Part shown: positions 1 to 5,571 of the stretch, one piece after another
Numbering within the stretch: position 1 is the stretch's first letter
How the letters are laid out: every line of letters begins with the position of its first letter
From: JBFEYJ01 sp041563315
GTDB taxonomy: Bacteria; Pseudomonadota; Gammaproteobacteria; Thiohalomonadales; Thiohalomonadaceae
NCBI GenBank assembly: GCA_041563315.1
Contig: JBFFNE010000129.1
Location: 1 to 5,571, forward strand
DNA: 5,571 nt
Reading direction: 5' to 3'
Translations under genes and position numbers: made by a program
Notes under the pieces: generated by a model
What the model was told of the DNA's origin: nothing
Seen by the model: only the letters and a program-made list of their open reading frames with translations
The model's database searches: none

Positions 1-129
1 GCGCTTAATGGCATGGAGAAGGACAGGGAGGGGCGATGCTATGTCACGCTGCAAGGGATCGGGCGAGGCCCGGAGATCAGCCGCCGTCACCTAGCCCAGG
101 TGCGGCGCGTACTGAAAAAAAGAGGATGA
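1..129 (+). CDS. algR: AlgR/LytTR-family response regulator, C-terminal fragment
   Basis: This is the 3' end of a gene entering from the left edge; 42 codons remain before a TGA stop. The fragment ends ISRRHLAQVRRVLKKRG, which closely resembles the remembered C-terminus of Pseudomonas AlgR (VSRRHVAGVRRLMHQL). The preceding residues (GMEKDREGRCYVTLQGI) match the last strands of a LytTR DNA-binding domain, where the SRRH segment follows the final beta strand. LytTR regulators of this type carry an N-terminal phospho-receiver domain, here outside the window. In Pseudomonas algR lies directly before hemC, and hemC-hemD-hemX-hemY follow here, which strongly supports the call. The difference is an oppositely oriented thioredoxin-like gene between algR and hemC. 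The receiver domain and target sites cannot be judged. Another LytTR paralogue is possible, but synteny favours AlgR. Confidence 0.78.
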   Translation, partial: ALNGMEKDREGRCYVTLQGIGRGPEISRRHLAQVRRVLKKRG

Positions 130-179
130 TGGCAGTTGGCAGCAGATTACCCCTGCATCAGGAATCGCAACAGTTCTTT

Positions 180-232
180 ACTGATTACTGATTACTGATT
201 ACTGATTACTGATTACTGATTGCTGATTACTG
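180..232. repeat. Heptanucleotide tandem repeat (ACTGATT)n
   Basis: Six perfect head-to-tail copies of ACTGATT occupy 180-221. One variant copy (GCTGATT) follows at 222-228, then a partial copy, ACTG, at 229-232. The array lies between the convergent ends of the algR-like gene (stop 127-129) and the thioredoxin-like gene. Its right end overlaps that gene's TAA stop (227-229 on the + strand). Because the unit is 7 bases and contains TGA on the + strand and TAA on the complement, three consecutive units put stop codons in all three frames of both strands. Copy-number change by slippage would leave both proteins intact. The rest of the 97-base intergenic gap (130-179) shows no convincing hairpin terminator. 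Tandem heptamers are well known in cyanobacteria (STRR repeats), but this unit is not one I can assign to a named family. Confidence 0.95.
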
Positions 233-754
233 GCTTTCCAGTGAGGAGAGATTGACTCGCATCGGCTTGTCGCGGCGCAGGATGTCCAGCGCGGTTTCGA
301 TGGATTGATCCAGGTATCCACCGTAGAAATCGGGTGTGCTCAGGCCGACTCGCTTCGGCGCCAGCTGTGCGCCACTGCTGTCGAGAAACACGATGGTCGG
401 TGTAACGTAGACGTTGTAACGGGAGGAAAAGGCCTCAATGGCGATCGACTTACCATCAAAATCGCGGATCTTGTCGAAGCGGTCGATCTTGATCTTGCGG
501 ATCAGGACCTTGTCCTCATAGTCGCCACTGCGCAGCATCGGTTTAAGAAACTCTTCTTCAACACGCACACAGTAGCTACAGTATTCCGCAGAGAACATCA
601 GCAGGATTGGCAGGCGTCTTTGCTCACTCTGGACTGCAAGGCGGGAAAAATCTTCCGTCTCCTCTACTTCCATATTCTTGCTCGCATCTGCAGCAATCGT
701 GCTGCTTACGGCTAACAACGATAGGAAGACGTATACTGCTCTCAGAGGTTTCAT
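227..754 (-). CDS. Exported thioredoxin-fold protein (CSYC active site)
   Basis: Predicted 175-residue secreted thiol-disulfide protein. From the ATG at 754 the N-terminus (MKPLRAVYVFLSLLAVSSTIAADA) is a typical Sec signal: basic start, hydrophobic core, and Ala-rich cleavage region at about residues 20-25. A thioredoxin fold follows: a strand ending LLMFSAEYC, the CSYC redox pair at Cys59/Cys62, and the cis-proline loop VTPTIVFLD with Pro119. The region between the active site and the cis-Pro is longer than in classical thioredoxin, as in SoxW-like and thioredoxin_2-type periplasmic proteins. An upstream in-frame TTG at 769 would add five residues (MLNID) before the signal; I prefer the ATG because it gives a cleaner signal peptide, although neither has a strong Shine-Dalgarno. 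It is convergent with the algR-like gene and divergent from hemC. Likely periplasmic reductase or oxidoreductase; the substrate is unknown. No DsbA- or DsbE-specific signature allows a gene symbol. Confidence 0.85.
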   Translation of the reverse strand: MKPLRAVYVFLSLLAVSSTIAADASKNMEVEETEDFSRLAVQSEQRRLPILLMFSAEYCSYCVRVEEEFLKPMLRSGDYEDKVLIRKIKIDRFDKIRDFDGKSIAIEAFSSRYNVYVTPTIVFLDSSGAQLAPKRVGLSTPDFYGGYLDQSIETALDILRRDKPMRVNLSSLESQ

Positions 755-937
755 GTCTATATTCAGCAAAAAATGTTACCGTTTAGTCGATAAAGGATAT
801 GCCGCAACAGGTCCTGCTGCAATAGGCCGTGGCGCCGAGGCAGTGTATGATCACGACAAAAGCGCCTAATTTGACCACCATGCCCGATGCCGGTTTCCCC
901 CGGCGCCAAGACATGAAAGACCGGATACACTGAATCT
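755..937. promoter_or_regulatory. Divergent control region between thioredoxin-like gene and hemC
   Basis: This 183-base gap separates divergent start codons and must hold the promoters of both units unless hemC is read from further upstream. On the - strand a weak sigma70-like pair can be seen: TTGCAG (817-822) and TATCCT (794-799) with a 17-base spacer, placed to serve the thioredoxin-like gene. On the + strand TTGACC (871-876) resembles a -35 box, but no good -10 box lies 16-18 bases downstream. TACACT at 926-931 resembles a -10 box but would place the transcript start at the hemC ATG itself. A short palindrome, TGATCA, lies at 848-853. None of these is proven, and no riboswitch, Fur or FNR consensus is evident. 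Confidence 0.4.
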
Positions 938-1873
938 ATGAACAAAAAACTCATTCGCATCGCCACTCGCGAAAGCTTGCTTGCCCTGTGGCAGGCGGAA
1001 TATGTTGCCACCGCACTGAAGAATACCCACCCCGGTCTGGAGGTGGAGCTGGTGAAGATGAAATCCCAAGGCGACAAAATCCTCGATACCCCGCTGGCCA
1101 AGATCGGTGGCAAGGGGCTGTTTACCAAAGAACTCGAGGATGGGATGCTGCGGGGCGATGCGGATATCGCGGTGCACTCGATGAAGGATGTACCGATGGA
1201 ACTACCGGAGGGGCTGCACCTGCCGGTAATCTGCCCGCGTGAGGATCCGCGAGATGCCTTCGTCTCCAACAAATATGCCTCCCTTGATGCCCTGCCGGAA
1301 GGGGCTGTGGTCGGCACCTCCAGCCTGCGCCGCCAGGCCCAGCTGCTGGCCAAACGCCCGGATCTGAAGATCCAGTTCCTGCGCGGCAATGTACAAAGCC
1401 GCCTGCGCAAACTCGATGACGGTATGTACGACGCCATCATCCTCGCCGGCGCCGGCCTCAAACGCCTGGAGCTGGGGTCACGTATCACTGAAATCATCGA
1501 AGTCACCACCATGCTTCCGGCCTGCGGCCAGGGAGCGGTCGGCATCGAGTGCCGCGTGGACGACGACGAGGTCAACGTCATGCTGGCCAGCCTCAACGAT
1601 CCCCGTACCTCCGCACGGGTACGGGCCGAGCGGGCCATGAACCGCCGCCTTGAGGGTGGCTGCCAGGTGCCGATTGGTGGTTACGCTGAACTTGATCACG
1701 GCGTCATCGTGCTGCATGGACTGGTAGGTCGTACAGACGGCACCGAGGTGGTGCACGGCAGTATCAGTGGTTATCCGGAAGCGGCCGAAGAGTTGGGCAC
1801 GGTGCTGGCCGAAGACCTGCTGGCCCGAGGTGCGGATGCTATCCTCGCCGAAGTCTATGCCGACCAGGGTTGA
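938..1873 (+). CDS. hemC: Porphobilinogen deaminase (hydroxymethylbilane synthase)
   Basis: Cytosolic enzyme (EC 2.5.1.61) that condenses four porphobilinogens into hydroxymethylbilane using a covalently bound dipyrromethane cofactor. The 311-residue protein matches the usual family length (313 in E. coli) and aligns almost without gaps. The cofactor-binding cysteine is Cys242 in EGGCQVPIGGYAEL, and the catalytic aspartate is Asp84 in HSMKDVP. Substrate- and cofactor-binding residues Arg11, Lys59, Lys83, Arg131, Arg132, Arg149, Arg155 and Arg176 all fall at the E. coli numbering. Domain 1 begins IRIATRESLLALWQAEYV, domain 2 contains GTSSLRRQAQL and LRGNVQSRL, and domain 3 carries the cysteine loop. 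The ATG at 938 fits the family N-terminus, and no in-frame start lies close upstream; the Shine-Dalgarno is weak. First gene of the operon, it overlaps hemD by 17 bases. No key residue is missing. Confidence 0.98.
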   Translation: MNKKLIRIATRESLLALWQAEYVATALKNTHPGLEVELVKMKSQGDKILDTPLAKIGGKGLFTKELEDGMLRGDADIAVHSMKDVPMELPEGLHLPVICPREDPRDAFVSNKYASLDALPEGAVVGTSSLRRQAQLLAKRPDLKIQFLRGNVQSRLRKLDDGMYDAIILAGAGLKRLELGSRITEIIEVTTMLPACGQGAVGIECRVDDDEVNVMLASLNDPRTSARVRAERAMNRRLEGGCQVPIGGYAELDHGVIVLHGLVGRTDGTEVVHGSISGYPEAAEELGTVLAEDLLARGADAILAEVYADQG

Positions 1874-2645
1874 TCTCGACGGGCTGCGTGTACTGGTTAC
1901 CCGGCCGCCCCATCAGGCCGGTCATCTATGTGATCTGATTGCAGCCTCAGGCGGGCACCCAGTCCGTTTTCCATTACTGGCCATTCGCGACCTGAGTGCG
2001 AACCCCGCAGTACAGGCCCGCCTGTCCCGGCTGGCCGAGTATCACCTCGCCATTTTTATCAGTCCCAACGCCGTTCGCTTCGGCCTGGCTGCGATTAACC
2101 GGCACCTCGGTCTGCCTTCAACCATCAAGCTTGCCACCGTTGGGCGGGGAAGCGCGCTCGCTCTGGAGCAGGCGCTTGGCCGTGCGCCGGATATTGTCCC
2201 TACGGAGCATTATGACAGCGAGGGACTGCTGGCTCTCCCTGCGCTACAGCAGGTCAGTGGTCAACGTGTCCTTGTCATCCGTGGGGAGGGCGGGCGTGAG
2301 CTGCTAACTGACACACTGCGCCAACGCGGTGCTACGGTTGACCACCTGGAAGTCTATCGGCGTAAGTGTCCGGTCCCCGACGTATCGGTAACGGAGTGGC
2401 TGGACAAAACTGATATTATCACTATTACTAGCAGCGAAGCCCTGCAAAATCTAATGGCGCTCACGCCGGCCGCTCAACGCACGCAACTGCTGACCAAACC
2501 GCTTGTTGTGGTCAGTGAGCGGACTGCCGCACTGGCGCAGGCGCTCGGCTTCCACCATCCTGTTATTATCACTAAACACGCTGCGGACGAAGCGATCCTG
2601 CAAGCACTCATTGATTGGACGCATCGCAAACTGACGGAAGCATAG
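1857..2645 (+). CDS. hemD: Uroporphyrinogen-III synthase
   Basis: Cytosolic enzyme (EC 4.2.1.75) that cyclises hydroxymethylbilane while inverting ring D to give uroporphyrinogen III. The 262-residue protein has the two-lobed HemD pattern despite the family's low sequence conservation. The first strand is LRVLVTRP (residues 10-17), followed by FISPNAVRFGL (67-77), ATVGRGSALAL (93-103) and Y-DSEGLL (119-125). The second half shows VLVIRGEGGRELLTDTLRQR (138-157), LEVYRR (164-169) with a conserved tyrosine, and ITSSEAL (190-196). I chose the ATG at 1857, inside hemC, because family members start just before the VTRP strand. The frame stays open upstream to a GTG at 1767 and an ATG at 1836, but those codons read as the shifted hemC frame. 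The 17-base overlap with hemC suggests translational coupling. The TAG stop lies 2 bases before hemX. Confidence 0.95.
   Translation: MPTRVDLDGLRVLVTRPPHQAGHLCDLIAASGGHPVRFPLLAIRDLSANPAVQARLSRLAEYHLAIFISPNAVRFGLAAINRHLGLPSTIKLATVGRGSALALEQALGRAPDIVPTEHYDSEGLLALPALQQVSGQRVLVIRGEGGRELLTDTLRQRGATVDHLEVYRRKCPVPDVSVTEWLDKTDIITITSSEALQNLMALTPAAQRTQLLTKPLVVVSERTAALAQALGFHHPVIITKHAADEAILQALIDWTHRKLTEA
2636..2640 (+). promoter_or_regulatory. Shine-Dalgarno for hemX
   Basis: GGAAG lies 7 bases upstream of the ATG at 2648, within the last codons of hemD. It supports that ATG over the in-frame TTG at 2615, which would add 11 residues and overlap hemD by 31 bases. Confidence 0.7.
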
Positions 2646-2647
2646 CC

Positions 2648-4015
2648 ATGGGCGAAAACACGGAAGCACCGGAAAAACAGAAACGTCCGGAAAAGGCGGA
2701 ACAGCCAGAACAGGCGGAGCAGCCTGACCAAACCGAAGAGTTGGAGCAACACGAACACCATCCTGCCAAACAATCCTCTGGAGGGAGTTGGGGATTTCTT
2801 GGCTTGCTGCTCGCTATCGTCGCCATCGTCGTCGTATTTCTTCTCTGGCAGCGGCAACAGGCGTTGCAACAGGAGTCCCAGACACTCCAGCAAGGCCTTA
2901 CGCGGCTGCTCACTGTGGTGGAAGAGAACTATGACACCCAGGAGCAGAAGATAGCCGGCCACAATCACCCGGCCACCGAGGCACAGGTCGAACGCATGGC
3001 ACTGCAGATCGATGAATTTCGCAGCCTGCTCGGTCAAGAGCAGCAAGAGTGGTTTATCGCCGAAATAGCATACCTGCTGCGCACCGCCTCATATCGTCTC
3101 TCTTTTGAATACGACCCGGAGACAGCCCTGGCCGCACTAAATCAGGCCCGTCAGCGTCTAATCAGTGAAGATCGCGACATATACCAAACCGTTATCGAAC
3201 AGATAACCAAGGATATTGCCAAGATAAGCGATGTTTCTCATCCCAATCGCAGCCGTATCGCGGCTGAAATCTCGGCGCTGATCGCCGCCAGCGAGCACTG
3301 GTCTTTCGCTGTACGCCAGAGTGATAACGCGCAGCAAACACCTCCCGCGGCAGATCAGGTAGAGCCCGAGGATCAGACTGCACAAACGGGGGGAATGCAG
3401 AGAATCCTTTCCCGCATGTGGGAGGACTTCAAGGGACTGGTGACCATACGGCGAAACGGTGAGGTTGCCCGACCGCTCCTTCAACCACAGCAGCGCTACT
3501 TCCTGCAACAAAATATGCAACTCAAACTGCAGGCGGCACGCTTGGCCCTGCTTGCCGGCGACAACGACGCCTATCGTGACAGTCTGGTCGAAGCCAGTGA
3601 CTGGCTAACACACTATTTCGATAGCACTTCCCTTCCCGTGAGTGAAGCGCAAGCCACCATCGAACAGTTGGCAGCCATCGAACTCACCCCCGGTTTGCCG
3701 ACACTGAGTAACACCATTGCACTGCTTCGTCAGGCAGCGTTGAAGTCTCGACCGTCAGCTGAAACGCCACCCGCCGCCACCACTCCGCCACCAGCGGAGT
3801 CCGAGCAGAAGCCAGACCAAAAGCCAGGACAGGCACAGGAACATCCTAAACCAGACAGCGATGCTCCTGTTGCGACCGCACTGCCGTCGGAGGCGGTCGA
3901 GCCCAAATCCGAGAGCATACCGCCCCTCGAAACGCCCATGCCACCGGGGGATGAAGCGAACTCTGCGCCGGCAGCAGATCCTGCTCCCGATCTGCCACAG
4001 GGTAATGAGCCATGA
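2648..4015 (+). CDS. hemX: HemX-family inner-membrane protein (not a methyltransferase)
   Basis: A 455-residue single-pass membrane protein encoded between hemD and hemY, as in enterobacteria and pseudomonads. The cytoplasmic N-terminus (1-46) is dominated by Glu, Gln, Lys and Pro, with AEQPEQAEQPDQ-like repetition and an HEHH cluster. One transmembrane helix follows at about 47-67 (WGFLGLLLAIVAIVVVFLLW), then a Gln-rich probable coiled coil (68-104). The conserved HemX core contains EIAYLLRTASYRLSFEYD (139-156), MWEDFKGLVTIRR (257-269) and NMQLKLQAARLALLAGD (289-305). A Pro/Glu/Ala-rich tail (about 366-455) ends the protein. It is longer than E. coli HemX (about 390 residues), mainly through the two low-complexity ends. 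Databases often label this family uroporphyrinogen-III C-methyltransferase, but no SAM-binding methyltransferase domain is present. It is also unrelated to Bacillus HemX. Its role is unproven; the context suggests organising heme synthesis at the membrane with HemY. Confidence 0.92.
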   Translation: MGENTEAPEKQKRPEKAEQPEQAEQPDQTEELEQHEHHPAKQSSGGSWGFLGLLLAIVAIVVVFLLWQRQQALQQESQTLQQGLTRLLTVVEENYDTQEQKIAGHNHPATEAQVERMALQIDEFRSLLGQEQQEWFIAEIAYLLRTASYRLSFEYDPETALAALNQARQRLISEDRDIYQTVIEQITKDIAKISDVSHPNRSRIAAEISALIAASEHWSFAVRQSDNAQQTPPAADQVEPEDQTAQTGGMQRILSRMWEDFKGLVTIRRNGEVARPLLQPQQRYFLQQNMQLKLQAARLALLAGDNDAYRDSLVEASDWLTHYFDSTSLPVSEAQATIEQLAAIELTPGLPTLSNTIALLRQAALKSRPSAETPPAATTPPPAESEQKPDQKPGQAQEHPKPDSDAPVATALPSEAVEPKSESIPPLETPMPPGDEANSAPAADPAPDLPQGNEP

Positions 4016-5295
4016 GACTGCTCCTCGCCACCCTTCTGGTGCTGGGGATTACCATCGCACTGACCCTGTTTGCACAACGCGATCCCGGCTATGTGCAAAT
4101 CAGCCATGCCGATTGGTCAGCCGAGACCAGTCTGAGTCTGTTCGTATTGGCACTGGCCGTTGTCTTCTTTCTCTTCTATGTCGCGTTGCGTTTGTTGTCA
4201 GGCACCTGGCGGCTACCCAAACGACTGGGTTACTGGAAACGCCAGCGTCGTGCCATGCGCTCACATGTACGCACCAATCGGGGTTTGATTGCTCTGGCAG
4301 AAGGCCATTGGGCCAATGCCGAACGGCTTCTTGGGCGTGCCGCCAAGGCCAGTGATACCCCCCTCATTAACTACCTTGGTGCGGCCAGGGCGGCACAAAA
4401 GCAGCATTCTGAACAACGCCGGGATCAGTATCTTTCACAAGCTTATCAGAGCATGCCCGAGGCGGAACTGGCGGTAGGTCTCACCCAGGCTGAAGTACAG
4501 CTCTCGCATGGTCAGACAGAACAGGCGCTGGCGAGCCTGCATCACTTACGAAGCGTCGCCCCCCGTCACAGCTATGTGTTATATCTTCTGAAAAAAGTCT
4601 ATGAAAAGCTGGGAAGTTGGGATGATCTCTACGCGTTACTCCCCGAACTGCGGCGCCATCACGTACTGGAGACAGAGGAACTTGATGCGCTGGAGAAGCG
4701 GATCCACCAGGTGCGTCTCTCCACTGCCGCAGAGGATATCGAGCGACTTCATCAGTGCTGGGAACAGCTACCCAAGGGGCTGCGTCACCAGCCCGAGATG
4801 ATCCACGACTATGCCAGTCAGCTCAAACAGCTCAACGCGGAAGAGCAGGCAGAGAAACAGCTACGAGCTTATCTTAAAAGATCATGGAATCCACAATTGA
4901 TACGCCTGTACGGACAGGTTCGCGGTGAGGACCTCGATCAGCAGCTGACGGTCGCTGAACATTGGCTCACGCAGCATGAAAATCACCCGGAACTGCTGCT
5001 CACCTGTGCCAGGATATGCCTGCACAACAAACTTTGGGGCAAGGCCCGCAGCTATCTGGAAGCGAGCCTTGGCACCGAAGTTCGTGCAGAGACCTGTTGT
5101 GAGCTCGGCAATTTGCTGCGCCAGATGGGAGAGACGGAACAAGCAGCCGCCTATTTTCGTCAGGGGCTGGAGCACATCAGTGGTGGAAGCTGCACCCACG
5201 CGATTGTATCCAGGCACACCGATGCTCTACACCCGGAGCACACGCCTCATCCGCCAGCAGAAGTTGGCGAGCCGAGTAGGGAACTGACAAAGTAG
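4012..5295 (+). CDS. hemY: HemY-family inner-membrane TPR-like protein
   Basis: A 427-residue membrane protein of the proteobacterial HemY family (E. coli member about 400 residues). Two transmembrane helices lie at about 2-21 and 41-62, separated by the short family segment DPGYVQISHADWSAETSLS. After a basic stretch (WRLPKRLGYWKRQRRAMRSH, 66-85) comes a soluble helical domain of tetratricopeptide-like repeats. Examples are GLIALAEGHWANAERLLGRAA (91-111), AEVQLSHGQTEQALASLHHL (160-179) and ELGNLLRQMGETEQAAAYFRQGL (364-386). The ATG overlaps the hemX stop as ATGA, with AGGG 9 bases upstream, indicating coupled translation. It should not be confused with Bacillus HemY, which is a porphyrinogen oxidase; no FAD-binding motif is visible here. 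The last 40 residues (388-427), rich in His, Pro and Ser/Thr, do not look like the repeat domain. The biochemical role is unsettled; the operon implies a supporting role in tetrapyrrole synthesis. Confidence 0.93.
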   Translation: MRLLLATLLVLGITIALTLFAQRDPGYVQISHADWSAETSLSLFVLALAVVFFLFYVALRLLSGTWRLPKRLGYWKRQRRAMRSHVRTNRGLIALAEGHWANAERLLGRAAKASDTPLINYLGAARAAQKQHSEQRRDQYLSQAYQSMPEAELAVGLTQAEVQLSHGQTEQALASLHHLRSVAPRHSYVLYLLKKVYEKLGSWDDLYALLPELRRHHVLETEELDALEKRIHQVRLSTAAEDIERLHQCWEQLPKGLRHQPEMIHDYASQLKQLNAEEQAEKQLRAYLKRSWNPQLIRLYGQVRGEDLDQQLTVAEHWLTQHENHPELLLTCARICLHNKLWGKARSYLEASLGTEVRAETCCELGNLLRQMGETEQAAAYFRQGLEHISGGSCTHAIVSRHTDALHPEHTPHPPAEVGEPSRELTK

Positions 5296-5395
5296 CAGGG
5301 AATTCAAGGTGTAAGACGAGCGGATTGCCCGCCGCGCTTCAGCTCCACATGATGGGCCTTCGCTCAATTGTGCACGACCATTCAGGTACAGCAGC

Positions 5396-5460
5396 GTGTT
5401 TAAGGTTCCCGGTTCAAAGAGACCACGAGCGGAGCTTCTTTGAACCCGAACCTAAAACAC
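5396..5460. repeat. Long imperfect inverted repeat, possible bidirectional terminator
   Basis: Left arm 5396-5420 pairs with right arm 5437-5460 around a 16-base loop (5421-5436). By eye, 22 base pairs form, interrupted by one A/A opposition and one 2-by-1 bulge. Both arms contain GGTTCAAAGA on opposite strands. The hairpin lies between convergent genes: hemY ends at 5295, and the reductase stop codon is 7 bases to the right. That position suits a terminator, especially for the reductase. However, neither side has a proper run of T after the stem, so a classical Rho-independent terminator is not shown. An mRNA 3'-end stabilising hairpin or a dispersed palindromic repeat is equally possible. 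I recognise no gene in the remaining gap, 5296-5395. Confidence 0.75.
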
Positions 5461-5467
5461 TCACCGA

Positions 5468-5571
5468 TTACTTATCCTTGGCCCACTCGAAGGCGTCTGA
5501 GTAGCAGTGCTCCGGTGCCACACCCTTGGCAACCAAAGCATCCTTCGCGCTGTAGACCATGGACGGGTGAC
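5468..5571 (-). CDS. Probable NAD(P)H-dependent flavin (FNR-type) reductase, C-terminal fragment
   Basis: The right edge holds the last 33 complete codons and TAA stop of a gene entering from the right. The peptide HPSMVYSAKDALVAKGVAPEHCYSDAFEWAKDK fits the C-terminal end of ferredoxin-NADP-reductase-like oxidoreductases. In these the NAD(P) domain carries a C-G-x-P-x-M motif, a helix of the type AAxxxLxxxGV, and finally a short strand ending Y/F-x-D-x-F. The expected CG before HP would lie just outside the window. Such domains occur in ring-hydroxylating dioxygenase and methane/phenol monooxygenase reductases and in CDP-6-deoxy-glucoseen reductase-like proteins; the fragment cannot separate them. 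The gene is convergent with hemY and ends just beside the inverted repeat at 5396-5460. The family call rests on 33 residues, so it is moderate. Confidence 0.6.
   Translation of the reverse strand, partial: HPSMVYSAKDALVAKGVAPEHCYSDAFEWAKDK

Noticed and set aside
305..715. 136-codon + strand open frame
   Set aside because: It is antisense to the thioredoxin-like gene, whose signal peptide, CSYC and cis-Pro motifs show the real coding strand; the peptide has no recognisable motif.
831..907. Two GGCGCC palindromes (831-836 and 902-907) as a possible operator pair
   Set aside because: Six-base GC palindromes are expected by chance at this composition, and no extended symmetry surrounds them.
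763..1638. 291-codon - strand open frame across hemC
   Set aside because: Low-complexity Ser/Arg-rich translation antisense to hemC, typical of a shadow frame in GC-rich DNA.
2414..2574. 11-base direct repeat TATTATCACTA at 2414-2424 and 2564-2574
   Set aside because: Both copies lie within hemD and encode beta-strand residues (IIT-like); two copies of 11 bases without other similarity is likely chance.
2474..3046. 190-codon - strand open frame with Leu/Phe/Arg repetition
   Set aside because: It is antisense to the hemD end and the Glu/Gln/Lys-rich start of hemX; the repetitive residues merely mirror that low-complexity coding sequence.
3730..4107. 125-codon - strand Gly/Ser/Ala-rich open frame
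   Set aside because: It is the complement of the Pro/Glu-rich tail of hemX and the start of hemY; no independent signal of coding.
5396..5460. GGTTCAAA motifs suggesting a tRNA or tRNA-derived att site
   Set aside because: No acceptor, D-arm or anticodon arm surrounds them, and the flanks do not form a T-stem.

Overview
The window holds the late-tetrapyrrole operon hemC-hemD-hemX-hemY on the + strand, flanked by the end of an AlgR-type response-regulator gene on the left and the end of a reductase gene on the right. The order algR-hemC-hemD-hemX-hemY is familiar from Pseudomonas and related Gammaproteobacteria. With a moderately GC-rich sequence and E. coli-like porphobilinogen deaminase, it points to a gammaproteobacterial chromosome. 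The species cannot be fixed from this sequence.

Layout. Bases 1-129 (+) are the last 42 codons of an AlgR/LytTR-family regulator. Bases 130-226 are intergenic and contain a perfect heptanucleotide tandem repeat that runs into the stop codon of the next gene. Bases 227-754 (-) encode an exported thioredoxin-fold protein with a CSYC active site; this gene sits between algR and hemC, which adjoin in Pseudomonas. Bases 755-937 are the divergent control region between that gene and hemC. Bases 938-5295 (+) are hemC, hemD, hemX and hemY, packed with a 17-base overlap (hemC/hemD), a 2-base gap (hemD/hemX) and an ATGA overlap (hemX/hemY), so almost certainly one translationally coupled transcript. 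Bases 5296-5467 are a convergent intergenic gap with a long imperfect inverted repeat (5396-5460). Bases 5468-5571 (-) are the C-terminus of a probable NAD(P)H-dependent flavin reductase.

How the genes work together. HemC polymerises four porphobilinogens to hydroxymethylbilane, and HemD closes and rearranges it to uroporphyrinogen III, the common precursor of heme, siroheme and cobalamin. HemX and HemY are inner-membrane proteins that travel with this pathway but have no proven catalytic step. The exported thioredoxin-like protein is transcribed away from hemC, and any link to heme or cytochrome maturation is only inference.

I found no RNA gene, CRISPR array, insertion sequence or phage feature, and no convincing new multi-gene system. 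The less ordinary items are the heptamer repeat, the inserted thioredoxin gene, the low-complexity tails of HemX, the aberrant HemY C-terminus and the 3' inverted repeat.
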